A stretch of DNA of 64,000 bases from NCBI RefSeq assembly GCF_024298825.1, contig NZ_CP101153.1, positions 2,046,001-2,110,000 of the forward strand, written 5' to 3'. Every line of letters begins with the position of its first letter. Position 1 is the first letter of the stretch. Below are positions 7,583 through 16,067 of the stretch, piece by piece. The notes under the pieces are model-generated. The model worked only from the letters and a program-made list of their open reading frames with translations. It was not told the origin of the DNA and made no database searches. The position numbers and the translations under genes are program-made. Origin of the DNA: Haloglomus salinum (GTDB taxonomy: Archaea > Halobacteriota > Halobacteria > Halobacteriales > Haloarculaceae).

Positions 7583-8242
7583 ACGAAGCCCTCGCGCTCT
7601 CGACCGCCCGCGGCTCGCTGCGGTCCTCGGCCTCACTACGTTCGGCCTGTGGTCCTTACGTCGCCGGGGACGGGTCGAGAGCGCTCGCCCTTCGAGTCCG
7701 CCAGGGCCTCTGTTTCGAGTCGAGCGACGCGTGTAGTGATTCCAGCCTAGCAGGGTGTCCCCACACCTCCCCGCGCCAGCGCCGATGGCCGCCGAACACG
7801 CTCGCTGCGCTCGCGGTTCGGCGCGGGTGGCGCTGGCGCGCTTCCTGTCCACGGAACCGGCCGGCCGTGCAACTGCTCTCGGGCCGGGAGCGCGTGGCGG
7901 AGCGAAAGCGGAGCCCGCGCGACCTGGGGAAGGGCAGGGCCGCTGCCCCGGCGCCACCTTCCACGTTCCTGGTGGACTCGAAGGGCGAGCGCGCTCAGCG
8001 GTCCCCCGGCGACGCAAGCACCGCAGCGCATGCCCGGAACGGCGGGTGAGCGTCAGCGAACCCGCCGCAGGCCCGGAACGAGAGGAGCGCAGCGAGCCGC
8101 GGGGCCCTGAGCGCGCGAGGGCTTCGTAGGTGGTTCTGTTGTCGGAGTCGCTGTAATCGTCCGAGCGCGAGGGCTTCGGAGGTGGTTCTGTTGTCGGAGT
8201 CGCTGTAATCGTCCGAGCGCGAGGGCTTCGTAGGTGGCTCCG
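7583..8242. repeat. Compound dispersed-repeat region with long inverted repeats
   Basis: Between the cupin gene and purB, about 860 bases hold no credible gene but are packed with repeats. A module near 7583-7602 reappears inverted at about 8112-8134 (core CGAGGGCTTCGTAG). A 152-bp block at 7838-7989 matches a 148-bp block at 34260-34407 closely, sharing GCGCTTCCTG, GGAACCGGCCGGCCG, GGGGAAGGGCAGGG and GGACTCGAAGGGCGAG. Strings such as CGACGCAAGCAC and GCATGCCCGGAAC recur, the latter inverted, in the 55.4-55.8 kb element. The whole region could fold into large hairpins. It appears to be a haloarchaeal intergenic repeat family, not coding DNA. Confidence 0.75.
8116..8242 (+). repeat. 52-bp tandem direct repeat, about 2.4 copies
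   Basis: Two complete 52-bp units start at 8116 and 8168 and differ at a single base (GTAGG versus GGAGG). A third, partial unit starts at 8220 and diverges after about 18 bases. Each begins CGAGGGCTTCG. The array sits at the right end of the compound repeat region, about 95 bp before the purB start, so it may lie in or near the purB promoter. There are no unique spacers, so this is not a CRISPR array. Confidence 0.85.
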
Positions 8243-8335
8243 TCGTCGCTGTCGCACTCACAGCCACCGCCACAACACACCAACCCCTGGCAGCCATTCG
8301 ACACCGCTTTCCCACCACTCACACAGTACCCTGGT

Positions 8336-9718
8336 ATGACCGACCGTTCCGCGCTGCACGCCGTCTCGCCCCTCGACGGCCGCTACGCGCGCTACACCGA
8401 ACCCCTCGTCCCGTACGCGAGCGAGGTCGCGCTGATGCGGGCCCGCATCGAGGTCGAGGTGGAGTACCTCTGTGCCCTCGCGGACCTCGACGCCGTCCCG
8501 CTCACGCTGGACGAGGACAACCGTGACCTCCTCCGGGACCGCTACCGGCAGTTCAGCGAGACCGACGCGAAGGCCATCAAGCAACTCGAGACGGAGGGGT
8601 GGGCCGGCTACGACGCCACCAACCACGACGTGAAGGCCATCGAGTACTTCCTCCGGGAGCACACCGCCGACCGCATCCACCCGTGGATCCACTTCGGCCT
8701 CACCAGCGAGGACGTGAACAACCTCGCCCACCGGATTCTGCTGCAGCCCGCCGTCGAGGAGGTGCTCGTCCCCGCGCTGCGGGAGGTGCGCGACGCGCTC
8801 GCGGCCCTCGCGCGGGAGCACCGCGACCTGCCGATGCTCGCCCGGACCCACGGCCAGCCGGCCACGCCGACGACGTTCGGCAAGGAGATGGCTGTCTACG
8901 CCGCACGCCTCGGCCGAGCGCTCGGCCGCATCAAGGACGCCGCGGACGGGCTCTCCGGGAAGCTGGCGGGCGCCTCGGGCACCTACGCCGCCCACCACGC
9001 CGCCTACCCGGACGTCGACTGGCGCGCCTTCTCCGAGTCGTTCGTCCACTCGCTCGGCCTGGAGCACACGCCGCTCGCGACGCAGGTGAACCCGTGTGAC
9101 GACCTCCAGACGCTGTTCGACGCGCTCCGCGGGGCCAACAACGTCGTGCTGGACCTCAACCTGGACTGCTGGCTCTACGTCAGCCAGCGCTACCTCGGGC
9201 AGGAGGCCGTCGAAGGGGAGACGGGCTCCTCGACGATGCCCCACAAGGTCAACCCCATCGACTTCGAGAACGGCGAGGGGAACTGCTCGAAGGCCAACTC
9301 CGACCTGGTCTTCCTCGGGGACTACGTGACGGACTCGCGGCTCCAGCGCGACCTCTCGGACTCGACGGTGAAGCGCAACATGGGCGCGGCGCTGGCCCAC
9401 TGCCTCATCGGCTACCAGAAGACCACGCGCGGCCTCGAGAAGGTCGTCCCGCGCGAGGCGGTCATGCGCGAGGACCTCGAACGGAACCCGGAGGTCATCG
9501 GCGAGGCCGTCCAGACCATCCTCCGGCGCGAGGGCCGGGCCGACGCCTACGAGCAGGTGAAGGACCTCACGCGGGGCCAGCGTGCCTCGCTCGAGGACTT
9601 CCGCGACCTGTTCGACGGCCTCGACGTCGACGAGTCCGTGCGCGAGGAACTGCGCGCGCTCACGCCGGCCGGGTACGTCGGGCTGGGTGACGAGCTGGTG
9701 GACGACCTCGAGGACTGA
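8336..9718 (+). CDS. purB: Adenylosuccinate lyase
   Basis: A 460-residue member of the fumarase/aspartase superfamily catalysing two steps of purine synthesis: release of fumarate from SAICAR and from adenylosuccinate. The signature GSSTMPHKVNP is present at about residue 295, and the THGQPATPTTFGKE and TSEDVNNLA active-site segments are intact. The long opening with SPLDGRY and the FENGEGN tail to the signature loop place it in the Escherichia coli-like PurB subgroup. The ATG at 8336 starts just before the conserved SPLDGRY. It is a single gene preceded by repeat DNA. Confidence 0.97.
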   Translation: MTDRSALHAVSPLDGRYARYTEPLVPYASEVALMRARIEVEVEYLCALADLDAVPLTLDEDNRDLLRDRYRQFSETDAKAIKQLETEGWAGYDATNHDVKAIEYFLREHTADRIHPWIHFGLTSEDVNNLAHRILLQPAVEEVLVPALREVRDALAALAREHRDLPMLARTHGQPATPTTFGKEMAVYAARLGRALGRIKDAADGLSGKLAGASGTYAAHHAAYPDVDWRAFSESFVHSLGLEHTPLATQVNPCDDLQTLFDALRGANNVVLDLNLDCWLYVSQRYLGQEAVEGETGSSTMPHKVNPIDFENGEGNCSKANSDLVFLGDYVTDSRLQRDLSDSTVKRNMGAALAHCLIGYQKTTRGLEKVVPREAVMREDLERNPEVIGEAVQTILRREGRADAYEQVKDLTRGQRASLEDFRDLFDGLDVDESVREELRALTPAGYVGLGDELVDDLED

Positions 9719-9793
9719 CCGCGTCGCGCTACCGCCGGCGGCGCGGTCGCCCGCGGTGACGGCGCGTGAGGAATTGTACCGCTGGACACGGGG

Positions 9794-9802
9794 AAAGATT
9801 AT
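9794..9802 (+). promoter_or_regulatory. TATA-like box for the VTT-family gene
   Basis: AAAGATTAT is centred about 29 nt upstream of the GTG at 9827 in otherwise GC-rich sequence. That spacing is what a leaderless haloarchaeal transcript needs, and it supports the GTG as the true start. Confidence 0.5.
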
Positions 9803-9826
9803 CGCCCGAGCGCGCCAATCTACGCC

Positions 9827-10576
9827 GTGTGTTCCCCCGATACTGCCACCGACAAGTCCAGGGCCTCAGCGCTGGCTGTGGTGGTCGGTGCGGCACTCCT
9901 CCTCGGGGGGGTCGTCGTGGCGGTGCTGTTCGGCGACCGGCTCCTGGCGCTGTCCGACCCCGACGTTCTGGCGACTATCGTCCGTGATGCGGGTCCGGCG
10001 GCGCCGGTCGTGTTCGTCCTCGTGCAGATCACACAGGTCGTCGTCGCACCCATCCCCTCCCCGGCGGTGGCGCTCCTGGGTGGGTTCCTGTTCGGTCCGG
10101 TCATCGGGTCACTGCTCTCGGTCGTGGGAGTCACGGTGGGGTCGGCGCTGGCGTTCTGGCTGGCCCGCCGGTTCGGGCGGGCGGCCGTCGAGCGGTTCGT
10201 CCCCGCGGGCGCCATCGTGCGTTTCGACGCGCTGACCGCCCGGCGTGGGCAGGTGGGGCTGTTCCTCGCGTTCCTCGTCCCCGGGTTCCCCGACGACGCG
10301 CTCTGTTTCGTCGGCGGGCTGACGGCTATCCCGCTCCGACGGCTGGTGGCCATCGCGGTCCTGGGCCGCACACCGACGATTCTCGCGCTGAGTCTCGTCG
10401 GCGCCGGCATCGCCGACGGTGACGCTGCGCTGGTCGTCGGCCTCGGCGGTACGGTGGTGGCGCTCTCGCTGCTGGGCTATCTCATGCGGCACCGGGTGTT
10501 CGGCGACCCGGGTGCCCCGGTGTCGTCGGTGACGGAGACGACCGAGTCGGGCATCGAGGCGAGCGACTCGCGGTAG
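9827..10576 (+). CDS. TVP38/TMEM64 (VTT/SNARE-associated) family membrane protein
   Basis: A 249-residue polytopic membrane protein with about six helices. The VTT-domain hallmark is visible as the re-entrant stretch around PIPSPAVALLGGFLFGP (residues 76-92) and the second, GFPDDALCFVGGL, near residue 155. This family (DedA-related) is thought to move lipids or ions across membranes, with some members acting as flippases; substrate specificity cannot be inferred. The C-terminal 30 residues are Ser/Thr/Glu-rich and cytoplasmic. The GTG start is supported by the TATA box just upstream. It is convergent with the EEP gene. Confidence 0.88.
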   Translation: MCSPDTATDKSRASALAVVVGAALLLGGVVVAVLFGDRLLALSDPDVLATIVRDAGPAAPVVFVLVQITQVVVAPIPSPAVALLGGFLFGPVIGSLLSVVGVTVGSALAFWLARRFGRAAVERFVPAGAIVRFDALTARRGQVGLFLAFLVPGFPDDALCFVGGLTAIPLRRLVAIAVLGRTPTILALSLVGAGIADGDAALVVGLGGTVVALSLLGYLMRHRVFGDPGAPVSSVTETTESGIEASDSR

Positions 10577-10589
10577 TCGGCGGCGACCG

Positions 10590-11810
10590 TCAGCCGAACA
10601 GGAGCCGCCGCAGCACTGGCACCGGGTCACGCGTCCGCGGTTCGACGCGGACGTCCGCGACGACCCCCGCATGGTCCGAGGGCCAGAGCCGTACCTCGCC
10701 GTCCGGCGTGGTCGCCTCGATGCGGTCATCGGGGTCGGCGCCCGTCCGCCGGGCGGCCAGCGGCACCACCGGTCCCGCGCTCAGGACGTGGTCCACGCGG
10801 ATGCCCAGCCGCGAGCGCTCGTTGCGCATGAGTTCCCCCTGACAGCAGGTCGGTCCCGGGTCGTCGGTCACCGCCGCCCACACGTCCTCGAGGCCGGCGT
10901 CCGTGAGCCGCTCGTACGCGGCCGACCGGTCGCCCTCGGGGGTGGTGTTCAGGTCGCCCGCCACGAGGACCGGGCCGTCACGCCGCTCGGCGAGGCCCGC
11001 CAGCTCCTCGGCCTGTGCCTCCCGGATGATGCGACTCGCCACCGCGAGGTGCGTCGTCACGAACGTGAACGGTGCCCCCTCTAGTTCGACCGTCGCGAGC
11101 GCGTACCCGCGCTTGACCGACACCCGGGTGCCGTCCTCCAGGGTCGCGCTGACGTTGAGTCCGTAGGTCCCGTCGTCGGTCCGCCGGACGGCGAGGTCGT
11201 CGCGAACGAGCACCACGTCCCGGTCCGTGAGACGGATGTCGAACCGCTCGTCGTCGGGTCCTTCGGCGGGGAACTCCTCGTCGAGGTTCTGGCTGACGGC
11301 GGCGACGCGGTAGCCGACATCGAAGTCGTATCGGTCGAGCTCCGACTCGAGCGCCGTCGTGAGGAGGTCGAGGAAGTCGTACACCTCCCGTCGGGCGTTG
11401 GGCTCGCTCCCACCGGCGTAGTCGTTCGGGCCGCGCCTGATGCGCGCGACCTCCTGCAGCCCGACGACCGCCGGCAGGTCGTCGGCGAGGCCGCTCGCGA
11501 TGGCCGCCATCCGGGCGGGCGGTGCAGTCGAGCGGACCTGCTGGTAGCGCTCGTACACCTGTTCGGGGTCGATACGGAGCGTGTCGGTGTCGACGAAGCC
11601 GTACAGCCGGGCGCCCAGTCCGAGGTTCCGGGTCGCCACGCGGACGTGCTGTGGGAGGCGTGCCGACCAGTCCGCCGACGTATCGGGCTGTCGGCCCGAG
11701 GCGGCGGCCGCGCCGCTGGCCGCCGGGACGAAGCCGGCGACACCTGCTCCGGCGGCACGGAGTACCGACCGGCGACGTACCCCTCGTCTCTCGTCCGGTG
11801 ACCCCACCAT
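10590..11810 (-). CDS. Tat-exported endonuclease/exonuclease/phosphatase-family protein
   Basis: A 406-residue protein with an N-terminal twin-arginine signal (RRRSVLRAAGAG) and an EEP (DNase I-like) domain over most of the remainder. Catalytic landmarks are the ATRNLG opening strand, the glutamate of GLQEVAR, VAGDLNT and the C-terminal SDHAGV with the catalytic Asp-His. Such enzymes cut phosphodiesters in DNA, RNA, sphingolipids or inositol phosphates; a cell-surface nuclease or phosphatase for phosphate scavenging is the simplest reading. The start at 11810 places the Arg pair at residues 11-13; an ATG at 11915 would add 35 residues before the signal. Confidence 0.85.
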   Translation of the reverse strand: MVGSPDERRGVRRRSVLRAAGAGVAGFVPAASGAAAASGRQPDTSADWSARLPQHVRVATRNLGLGARLYGFVDTDTLRIDPEQVYERYQQVRSTAPPARMAAIASGLADDLPAVVGLQEVARIRRGPNDYAGGSEPNARREVYDFLDLLTTALESELDRYDFDVGYRVAAVSQNLDEEFPAEGPDDERFDIRLTDRDVVLVRDDLAVRRTDDGTYGLNVSATLEDGTRVSVKRGYALATVELEGAPFTFVTTHLAVASRIIREAQAEELAGLAERRDGPVLVAGDLNTTPEGDRSAAYERLTDAGLEDVWAAVTDDPGPTCCQGELMRNERSRLGIRVDHVLSAGPVVPLAARRTGADPDDRIEATTPDGEVRLWPSDHAGVVADVRVEPRTRDPVPVLRRLLFG

Positions 11811-12025
11811 CTGTCCGCTGGTAGTCCCGTCGGTCGTATAATCACGGCGGCCAGCGGTGGCCAGCTGAGACTCCGGCTCGTGGCTCCCGTTCGTCCGACT
11901 CGTCGTCACCGCCATCGGCGGCTCCGGCTTCGCCCCGCTGCTGGCGTACAGCTACGGCTCCCGGAGCGGCCCCGCCACTCACGTGGAGTGCATGGGCCGA
12001 CCGGCACCGCCGACCCGGGCCGCCG

Positions 12026-12634
12026 CTACGCCTCCCGGCGAGGGTAGGTCTGGCTCCCGCCGCTCGTGTTCCGCGCCACGAGCGTCGCCACCGCCGAGGT
12101 CCGGCCGTCCGCGACGCGCGTCGTCTCCTCGTAGTGCAGTACGGTCAGGTCCAGTGCCGCGCGGAGGAGGTCGTTCGACCGGAAGCGGTGGCGGTCGTCG
12201 CTCGGGCCGCGGTCGGCCTCGGGCGAGCGCAGGTGGTGCTCGTAGCAGAGGACGCCCCCGGGCGCCAGCGCCTCCTTCAGATCGGGGAGCAGCTCCAGCG
12301 CACGGTAGAAGCTCACCGACACCACGTCGTACGTCGACTCGGGGGCGCAGTAGGTGTCGAGGTCGGCCTGGATCCAGTCGACGTGGCCGTCGAGGTCGCG
12401 TTCGGCGGCCCGCTCGCGCGCCTCGGCCAGCGCGACGCCCGAGACGTCCACGGCGTCGACCTCGTAGCCCTGTGCCGCGAGGAACAGCGCGTTCCGGCCG
12501 GTGCCGGTGGCGACGTCGAACGCTCGCCCCTCGGGGAGGGCGTCGGCGAACTCGCGCAGCGGCCGCGAGGGCTCCTCGGGGAGCCGGAACGTCGCGTCCC
12601 GGTAGCGCTCGTCCCAGTAGGTCCGGTCGTCCAT
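12026..12634 (-). CDS. Class I SAM-dependent methyltransferase (TehB-like)
   Basis: A 202-residue methyltransferase. Motif I is FDVATGTGRNALFLA near residues 39-53, the acidic ribose-binding residue follows in VDAVDVSG, and motif II (IQADLD) and a post-motif segment ending in LAPGGVL are present. The YWDERY opening and small size are typical of the TehB/thiopurine-methyltransferase-like group that methylates small toxic compounds such as tellurite. The substrate is unknown. It is divergent from the site-2 protease gene, with about 80 bp between the starts. Confidence 0.86.
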   Translation of the reverse strand: MDDRTYWDERYRDATFRLPEEPSRPLREFADALPEGRAFDVATGTGRNALFLAAQGYEVDAVDVSGVALAEARERAAERDLDGHVDWIQADLDTYCAPESTYDVVSVSFYRALELLPDLKEALAPGGVLCYEHHLRSPEADRGPSDDRHRFRSNDLLRAALDLTVLHYEETTRVADGRTSAVATLVARNTSGGSQTYPRREA

Positions 12635-12714
12635 CGGCGACGGCTCCGTCCCGTACGGGCTTGAAAGGTCGGGGGCCCGTGGATTTATTCGCCGCCATCC
12701 CCGACCATCAGGTG

Positions 12715-13890
12715 ATGGATGATCTCGACGCGCCGACCGGAGGACCGCCGGTTGCGGCGTTCTCGTCGGCGTTCCACGTCGAGGAGGTCCGCCAGGACGG
12801 GGACCGGCTGGTGTACGTGGGCGAGCCCCGCGTGGGCCAGCAGGCTCTCGAGCGCGAGGTGTGGCCGCTGTTCCGCGAGCACGGCTACGAGGTCCGGCTG
12901 ACCACCGTCAAGGACAGCGAGACCGACCCCATCTCCGGGGTCGAACTCCACCAGAGCCGGCACGCCCTCGTCGCCGACCCGCGGAGCGTCGGCATCGACG
13001 GCATCCCGTGGACGAACGTCGTGATGTTGCTGCTGACGGTGCTGACGACGCTGTTCGCGGGAACAATCTGGTACTACGAGCCGCTGACCTCGCCGCTGGA
13101 CCTGGTGACTGGCGACTCCTGGAAGTTCTCGCTCGCCGTCCTGTCGGTGCTGGGTATCCACGAACTCGGCCACTACGTCCTCTCGCGCTACCACGACGTG
13201 GACGCCTCCTTGCCGTACTTCATCCCCGTCCCGACGTTCATCGGGACGCTGGGTGCGGTCATCCGGATGAAAGGGCGCATCCCGGACCGCGACGCGCTGT
13301 TCGACATCGGCGTGGCCGGGCCGCTGGCGGGGCTGGTCGCGGCCATCGTCGTCTCGACGGTGGGGCTGCTGATGGACCCCATCAGCGTACCGGCCAGTGT
13401 GCAGAACAGCCCCGACGCCATCGTCATCGAGTTCGGCTACCCGCCGCTGCTCCACGGACTGTCGATGCTGACGGGCCAGCCGCTCACGTACAGCGACCCC
13501 GGCATGGCCGTCAACCCGGTCGTCTTCGGCGGCTGGATCGGGCTGTTCGTCACCTTCCTCAACCTCATCCCCGTCGGCCAGCTGGACGGCGGCCACATCG
13601 TCCGGGCGATGGCCGGCGAGAACGCCGAGCGTGTCGCCGCGTTCGTCCCGCTGTCGCTGTTCGCCCTGGCGGGCTACCTCTTCTTCGTCCAGGGGCTGGA
13701 CATCCGCGACTCCGTGGCCATCTGGACGTTCTGGGGGTTCATCACCATCGGCCTGGCCTACGCGGGCCACGCGACCCCCATCTACGACGAGCCGCTCGAC
13801 CGCAAGCGGATGGCCGTCGGCCTGCTCACGTTCGTCCTGGGCCTGCTCTGCTTCACGCCGGTGCCGTTCCAGTACGTCGGTGGCTTCTGA
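12715..13890 (+). CDS. Site-2 protease family metallopeptidase (M50)
   Basis: A 391-residue intramembrane zinc protease. The HELGH motif (H149, E150, H153) lies in one membrane helix and the partner motif NLIPVGQLDGGH in a later helix supplies the aspartate ligand. There are about seven hydrophobic segments. The first 95 residues are soluble and acidic, longer than the catalytic core needs; similar extensions occur in haloarchaeal homologues. Such proteases release membrane-tethered regulators or trim signal peptides. A GGATTTATTC TATA-like string at about 12680-12689 is 26-30 nt before a probable transcription start near the ATG. No substrate candidate is adjacent. Confidence 0.92.
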   Translation: MDDLDAPTGGPPVAAFSSAFHVEEVRQDGDRLVYVGEPRVGQQALEREVWPLFREHGYEVRLTTVKDSETDPISGVELHQSRHALVADPRSVGIDGIPWTNVVMLLLTVLTTLFAGTIWYYEPLTSPLDLVTGDSWKFSLAVLSVLGIHELGHYVLSRYHDVDASLPYFIPVPTFIGTLGAVIRMKGRIPDRDALFDIGVAGPLAGLVAAIVVSTVGLLMDPISVPASVQNSPDAIVIEFGYPPLLHGLSMLTGQPLTYSDPGMAVNPVVFGGWIGLFVTFLNLIPVGQLDGGHIVRAMAGENAERVAAFVPLSLFALAGYLFFVQGLDIRDSVAIWTFWGFITIGLAYAGHATPIYDEPLDRKRMAVGLLTFVLGLLCFTPVPFQYVGGF

Positions 13891-13911
13891 GCGCGGTCGC
13901 CGCCCCCCGAT

Positions 13912-14205
13912 TCAGGTTCGCAGGTCCGTCGCCTCGTAGACGCCCGGCAGGTCCGTCTCATGGACCGTCGCGGTCACCTCGTCGCCCTCGTCGGCGCCGG
14001 TCTCGGAGACCAGCGTCGTCGCCTCGATGGGTCGTCGCGTGAAGAACGAGCGAACCCGTTCGAGCCACGACGGCTTCCCGCCCGCCCGGCAGACGAGGAT
14101 GTAGCGTGACTCCGCCATCGACTGGAGTTCGTCCTCGATGTCGTAGTCGTCCAGTTCCTCTGGCGGGACGACGTGCAGCACCTCGCCGTCCAGCGTTCGG
14201 GTCAT
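13912..14205 (-). CDS. Conserved haloarchaeal protein of unknown function
   Basis: A 97-residue soluble protein that opens with MTRTLDGEVLHVVPPEEL. It looks like a small alpha/beta or beta-barrel domain with two halves: an N-terminal part ending in a YILVCRAGG strand and a C-terminal part with EATVHET-like strands. From memory it resembles the family named DUF7526, but I could not check this. It is convergent with the site-2 protease gene (21 bp apart) and lies in the same direction as the methyltransferase upstream of it. Confidence 0.72.
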   Translation of the reverse strand: MTRTLDGEVLHVVPPEELDDYDIEDELQSMAESRYILVCRAGGKPSWLERVRSFFTRRPIEATTLVSETGADEGDEVTATVHETDLPGVYEATDLRT

Positions 14206-14321
14206 ACCACGACCCAGGTGCTCGACGGATATGGACCTTTCCGGCTGCCGTTGCGCCGGGAGCCGGCCCGGGACGGTCGGCCGACTGGTCCGAGACGACC
14301 GGCCGACTCGAGTTGCGGCGG

Positions 14322-15107
14322 CTACTCGGGCACTCGTGCCACGAGCCCGCCGCCGTACGGCGTCGGTGGGTCGACGAGAGCCGCCTCGGTGAATCCGGCC
14401 GAGAGCGCGACACCGGGCAGCGCCTCCGGCTCGAACACTCTGACCGGCAGCGACGCCTCGGCGCGGGCTGTCTCGCCCGTCCGCCGGTCGGTCATCGTGA
14501 ACTCGTAGTCGTAGCGGCCCGCCGCGCCGAGGTCGTCCGCGCCCCGGTCCTCGACGCGCGTGACGACCCGGCGCTCCACGCGGCACCGGTCCGTCTCGAC
14601 CGTATCTTCGGTCACGTAGCCGTTCATCAGGCTGTCGGTCAGCATGAAGTCACAGACCAGCGTCCCACCGGAACGCAGGCTCTCGGCGGCACGCTCGAAC
14701 GCTGTCCGCACGCCGTCTGGGGCGCCCGCGGGGAGGTGGGCCAGCGAGTTCCCGGTCACGGTGAAGAGGTCGAACGCGCCGGGCGCGACGACCGTTCGGA
14801 GGTCCGCGCGGACCAGCGCCGTGTCGGTCCGCCCGCCGGCCAGCCGGAGCATCGCCGCGCTGCGGTCGAGGCCGACCGCCCGGTCGTAGCGGTCGGCCAG
14901 GCGGGCGAGCAGTCGCCCGGTCCCACAGGCGCCGACGGCGACCGACCGCGCGCCCGCTGGTGCGCGGTCGGAGACGAACGTCGCGAGCGTGTCGTAGTCA
15001 CAGCGCTCGGCGAAGAAGATATCGTACAGCGGGGCGAACGCGCCGTAGAGCTCGTTTCCGGTGTCGGCGTCGGCGACGGCGTCCATCACCTGTCGGACCG
15101 GGTCCAT
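14322..15107 (-). CDS. Class I SAM-dependent methyltransferase
   Basis: A 261-residue protein. The N-terminus contains YDIFFAERCDYD, typical of the methyltransferase-25/41 group; motif I reads VAVGACGTGRLL near residues 56-67, in which the usual Asp/Glu-x-Gly-Cys-Gly-x-Gly is slightly altered to GACGTG. The acidic residue VGLD follows and a DLRT strand marks motif II. The C-terminal half is beta-rich with long strands that could form a substrate lid. The substrate is unknown. An ATG at 15107 was preferred over a distant upstream in-frame ATG whose extension is Ser/Arg/Pro-rich. Confidence 0.85.
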   Translation of the reverse strand: MDPVRQVMDAVADADTGNELYGAFAPLYDIFFAERCDYDTLATFVSDRAPAGARSVAVGACGTGRLLARLADRYDRAVGLDRSAAMLRLAGGRTDTALVRADLRTVVAPGAFDLFTVTGNSLAHLPAGAPDGVRTAFERAAESLRSGGTLVCDFMLTDSLMNGYVTEDTVETDRCRVERRVVTRVEDRGADDLGAAGRYDYEFTMTDRRTGETARAEASLPVRVFEPEALPGVALSAGFTEAALVDPPTPYGGGLVARVPE

Positions 15108-15186
15108 CGGCGATGGCGACGGCTGCCGGCGTGATAAACGCTCCGCGGGAACGAACGCGAGAACCGTCCGGGCGCTCCGGGGACGA

Positions 15187-15558
15187 CTACTCGACGAGAA
15201 CGGCGTTGATCTGCCCGTCCTGGCCGGGACGGGAGGTGACGCGGGCACGGCCCTCGCTCGTCTCGACGATGGCGCCCTTCGTGACGATGTTCCGTCGGAC
15301 GTAGTTCGGGTTGGCGTCGTTCTCGGTGACGTCCTCGACCTCGGCGCTGACGGTGCCGTCGTCGGTGGCGACCGTCGCGCGGTTGGTCGTGATGGCGCGG
15401 ACCTTGGTCGTGCCGCCGCGGGCGTCGACCGTCTTCAGGCGGGGTTCGCCGACGCGAGTCTCGGTCGGGGAGGTCCCCATCTGATGCTTTCGCTTCTTGT
15501 GGGTGCGGCGTCGCCGGCCACCGGTTCGCTTCGTCGTGGAGCGGCCCTGGAATTTCAT
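15187..15558 (-). CDS. rps8e: 30S ribosomal protein S8e
   Basis: A 123-residue small-subunit protein found only in archaea and eukaryotes. The basic N-terminus with GRSTTKRTGGRRRR is the classic S8e opening, followed by a KVRAITTNRATV strand and the RRNIVTKGAIVET segment near the C-terminus. Length is normal for archaea. The gene stands alone, with no other ribosomal gene beside it, as is common for S8e in haloarchaea. The ATG at 15558 is 28 nt from a TATA-like box, so the message is probably leaderless. Confidence 0.98.
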   Translation of the reverse strand: MKFQGRSTTKRTGGRRRRTHKKRKHQMGTSPTETRVGEPRLKTVDARGGTTKVRAITTNRATVATDDGTVSAEVEDVTENDANPNYVRRNIVTKGAIVETSEGRARVTSRPGQDGQINAVLVE

Positions 15559-15581
15559 ACGGGGAACGAGGCCGGACGACT

Positions 15582-15589
15582 ACTTGAAT
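15582..15589 (-). promoter_or_regulatory. TATA-like box for rps8e
   Basis: Read on the minus strand the string is ATTCAAGT, centred about 28 nt before the rps8e ATG in a GC-rich context. Position and composition fit the basal haloarchaeal promoter for a leaderless message. Confidence 0.45.
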
Positions 15590-15682
15590 CGCACGATGCC
15601 GGCCGCGACACCCCGAGTCCGCGGTCTGCCGCGGCGGTCCGTCGTTCCTGTGTGCCTTCCTTGCATAGGTTGCACCGTGCAG

Positions 15683-15690
15683 TAAATTTA
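15683..15690 (+). promoter_or_regulatory. TATA-like box for the 15.7 kb gene pair
   Basis: TAAATTTA is the only AT octamer in this gap and ends 27 nt before the GTG at 15717, matching a leaderless start. It supports the choice of GTG as the first codon. Confidence 0.5.
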
Positions 15691-15716
15691 CGTGCCGTCG
15701 GGCAGCAGCGCCGGTC

Positions 15717-16067
15717 GTGCTGCTGGTGGTGACGTACTCGCGGGGGGCCCGGCGCGACCTGCGGAACGTCTGTCGCGCCCACGAGGAGACGGTCGTCCGG
15801 CGGTTCGGGCGGGCAGCGCTGTTCGCGGCGACCGAACACGGTGCCTTCCTCGCCTGCCGATTGCGCGAGAAGCATCCCGACGACGTGCAGGTCGAGCGGA
15901 CCCGGCCGTTCAACGAGTTCACCGATGCCGACGCCGCGGTCCGGGAGGCTGCCGCGGCGTACGAGGCCCGCGACGAACCGAGCACGCCGTATCGCCGCTT
16001 CGCCGCCGGCACGGACCATCCCGACCCGGCGTCGCTGAAGGCGCGCGACCTCGACGACGACCGATGA
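15717..16067 (+). CDS. Conserved haloarchaeal protein (DUF7855-like)
   Basis: A 116-residue soluble protein starting at a GTG supported by an upstream TATA box. It has an N-terminal hydrophobic strand (LLVVTYS), a basic helix (ARRDLRNVCRAHE) and a conserved-looking VERTRPFNEF segment around residues 59-69. I recall this as a haloarchaea-specific family, tentatively DUF7855, always next to the gene that follows. The stop codon overlaps the next ATG (ATGA), so the two are translationally coupled. No function is known and no catalytic motif is evident. Confidence 0.76.
   Translation: MLLVVTYSRGARRDLRNVCRAHEETVVRRFGRAALFAATEHGAFLACRLREKHPDDVQVERTRPFNEFTDADAAVREAAAAYEARDEPSTPYRRFAAGTDHPDPASLKARDLDDDR

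Noticed and set aside
7518-8129. Several plus-strand frames in the repeat region
   Set aside because: Ser/Arg/Pro/Ala-rich with no acidic bias, interrupted among repeats and similar at two other intergenic sites.
8116-8242. Possible CRISPR array
   Set aside because: Only 2.4 direct copies of 52 bp without unique spacers and no cas genes in the window.
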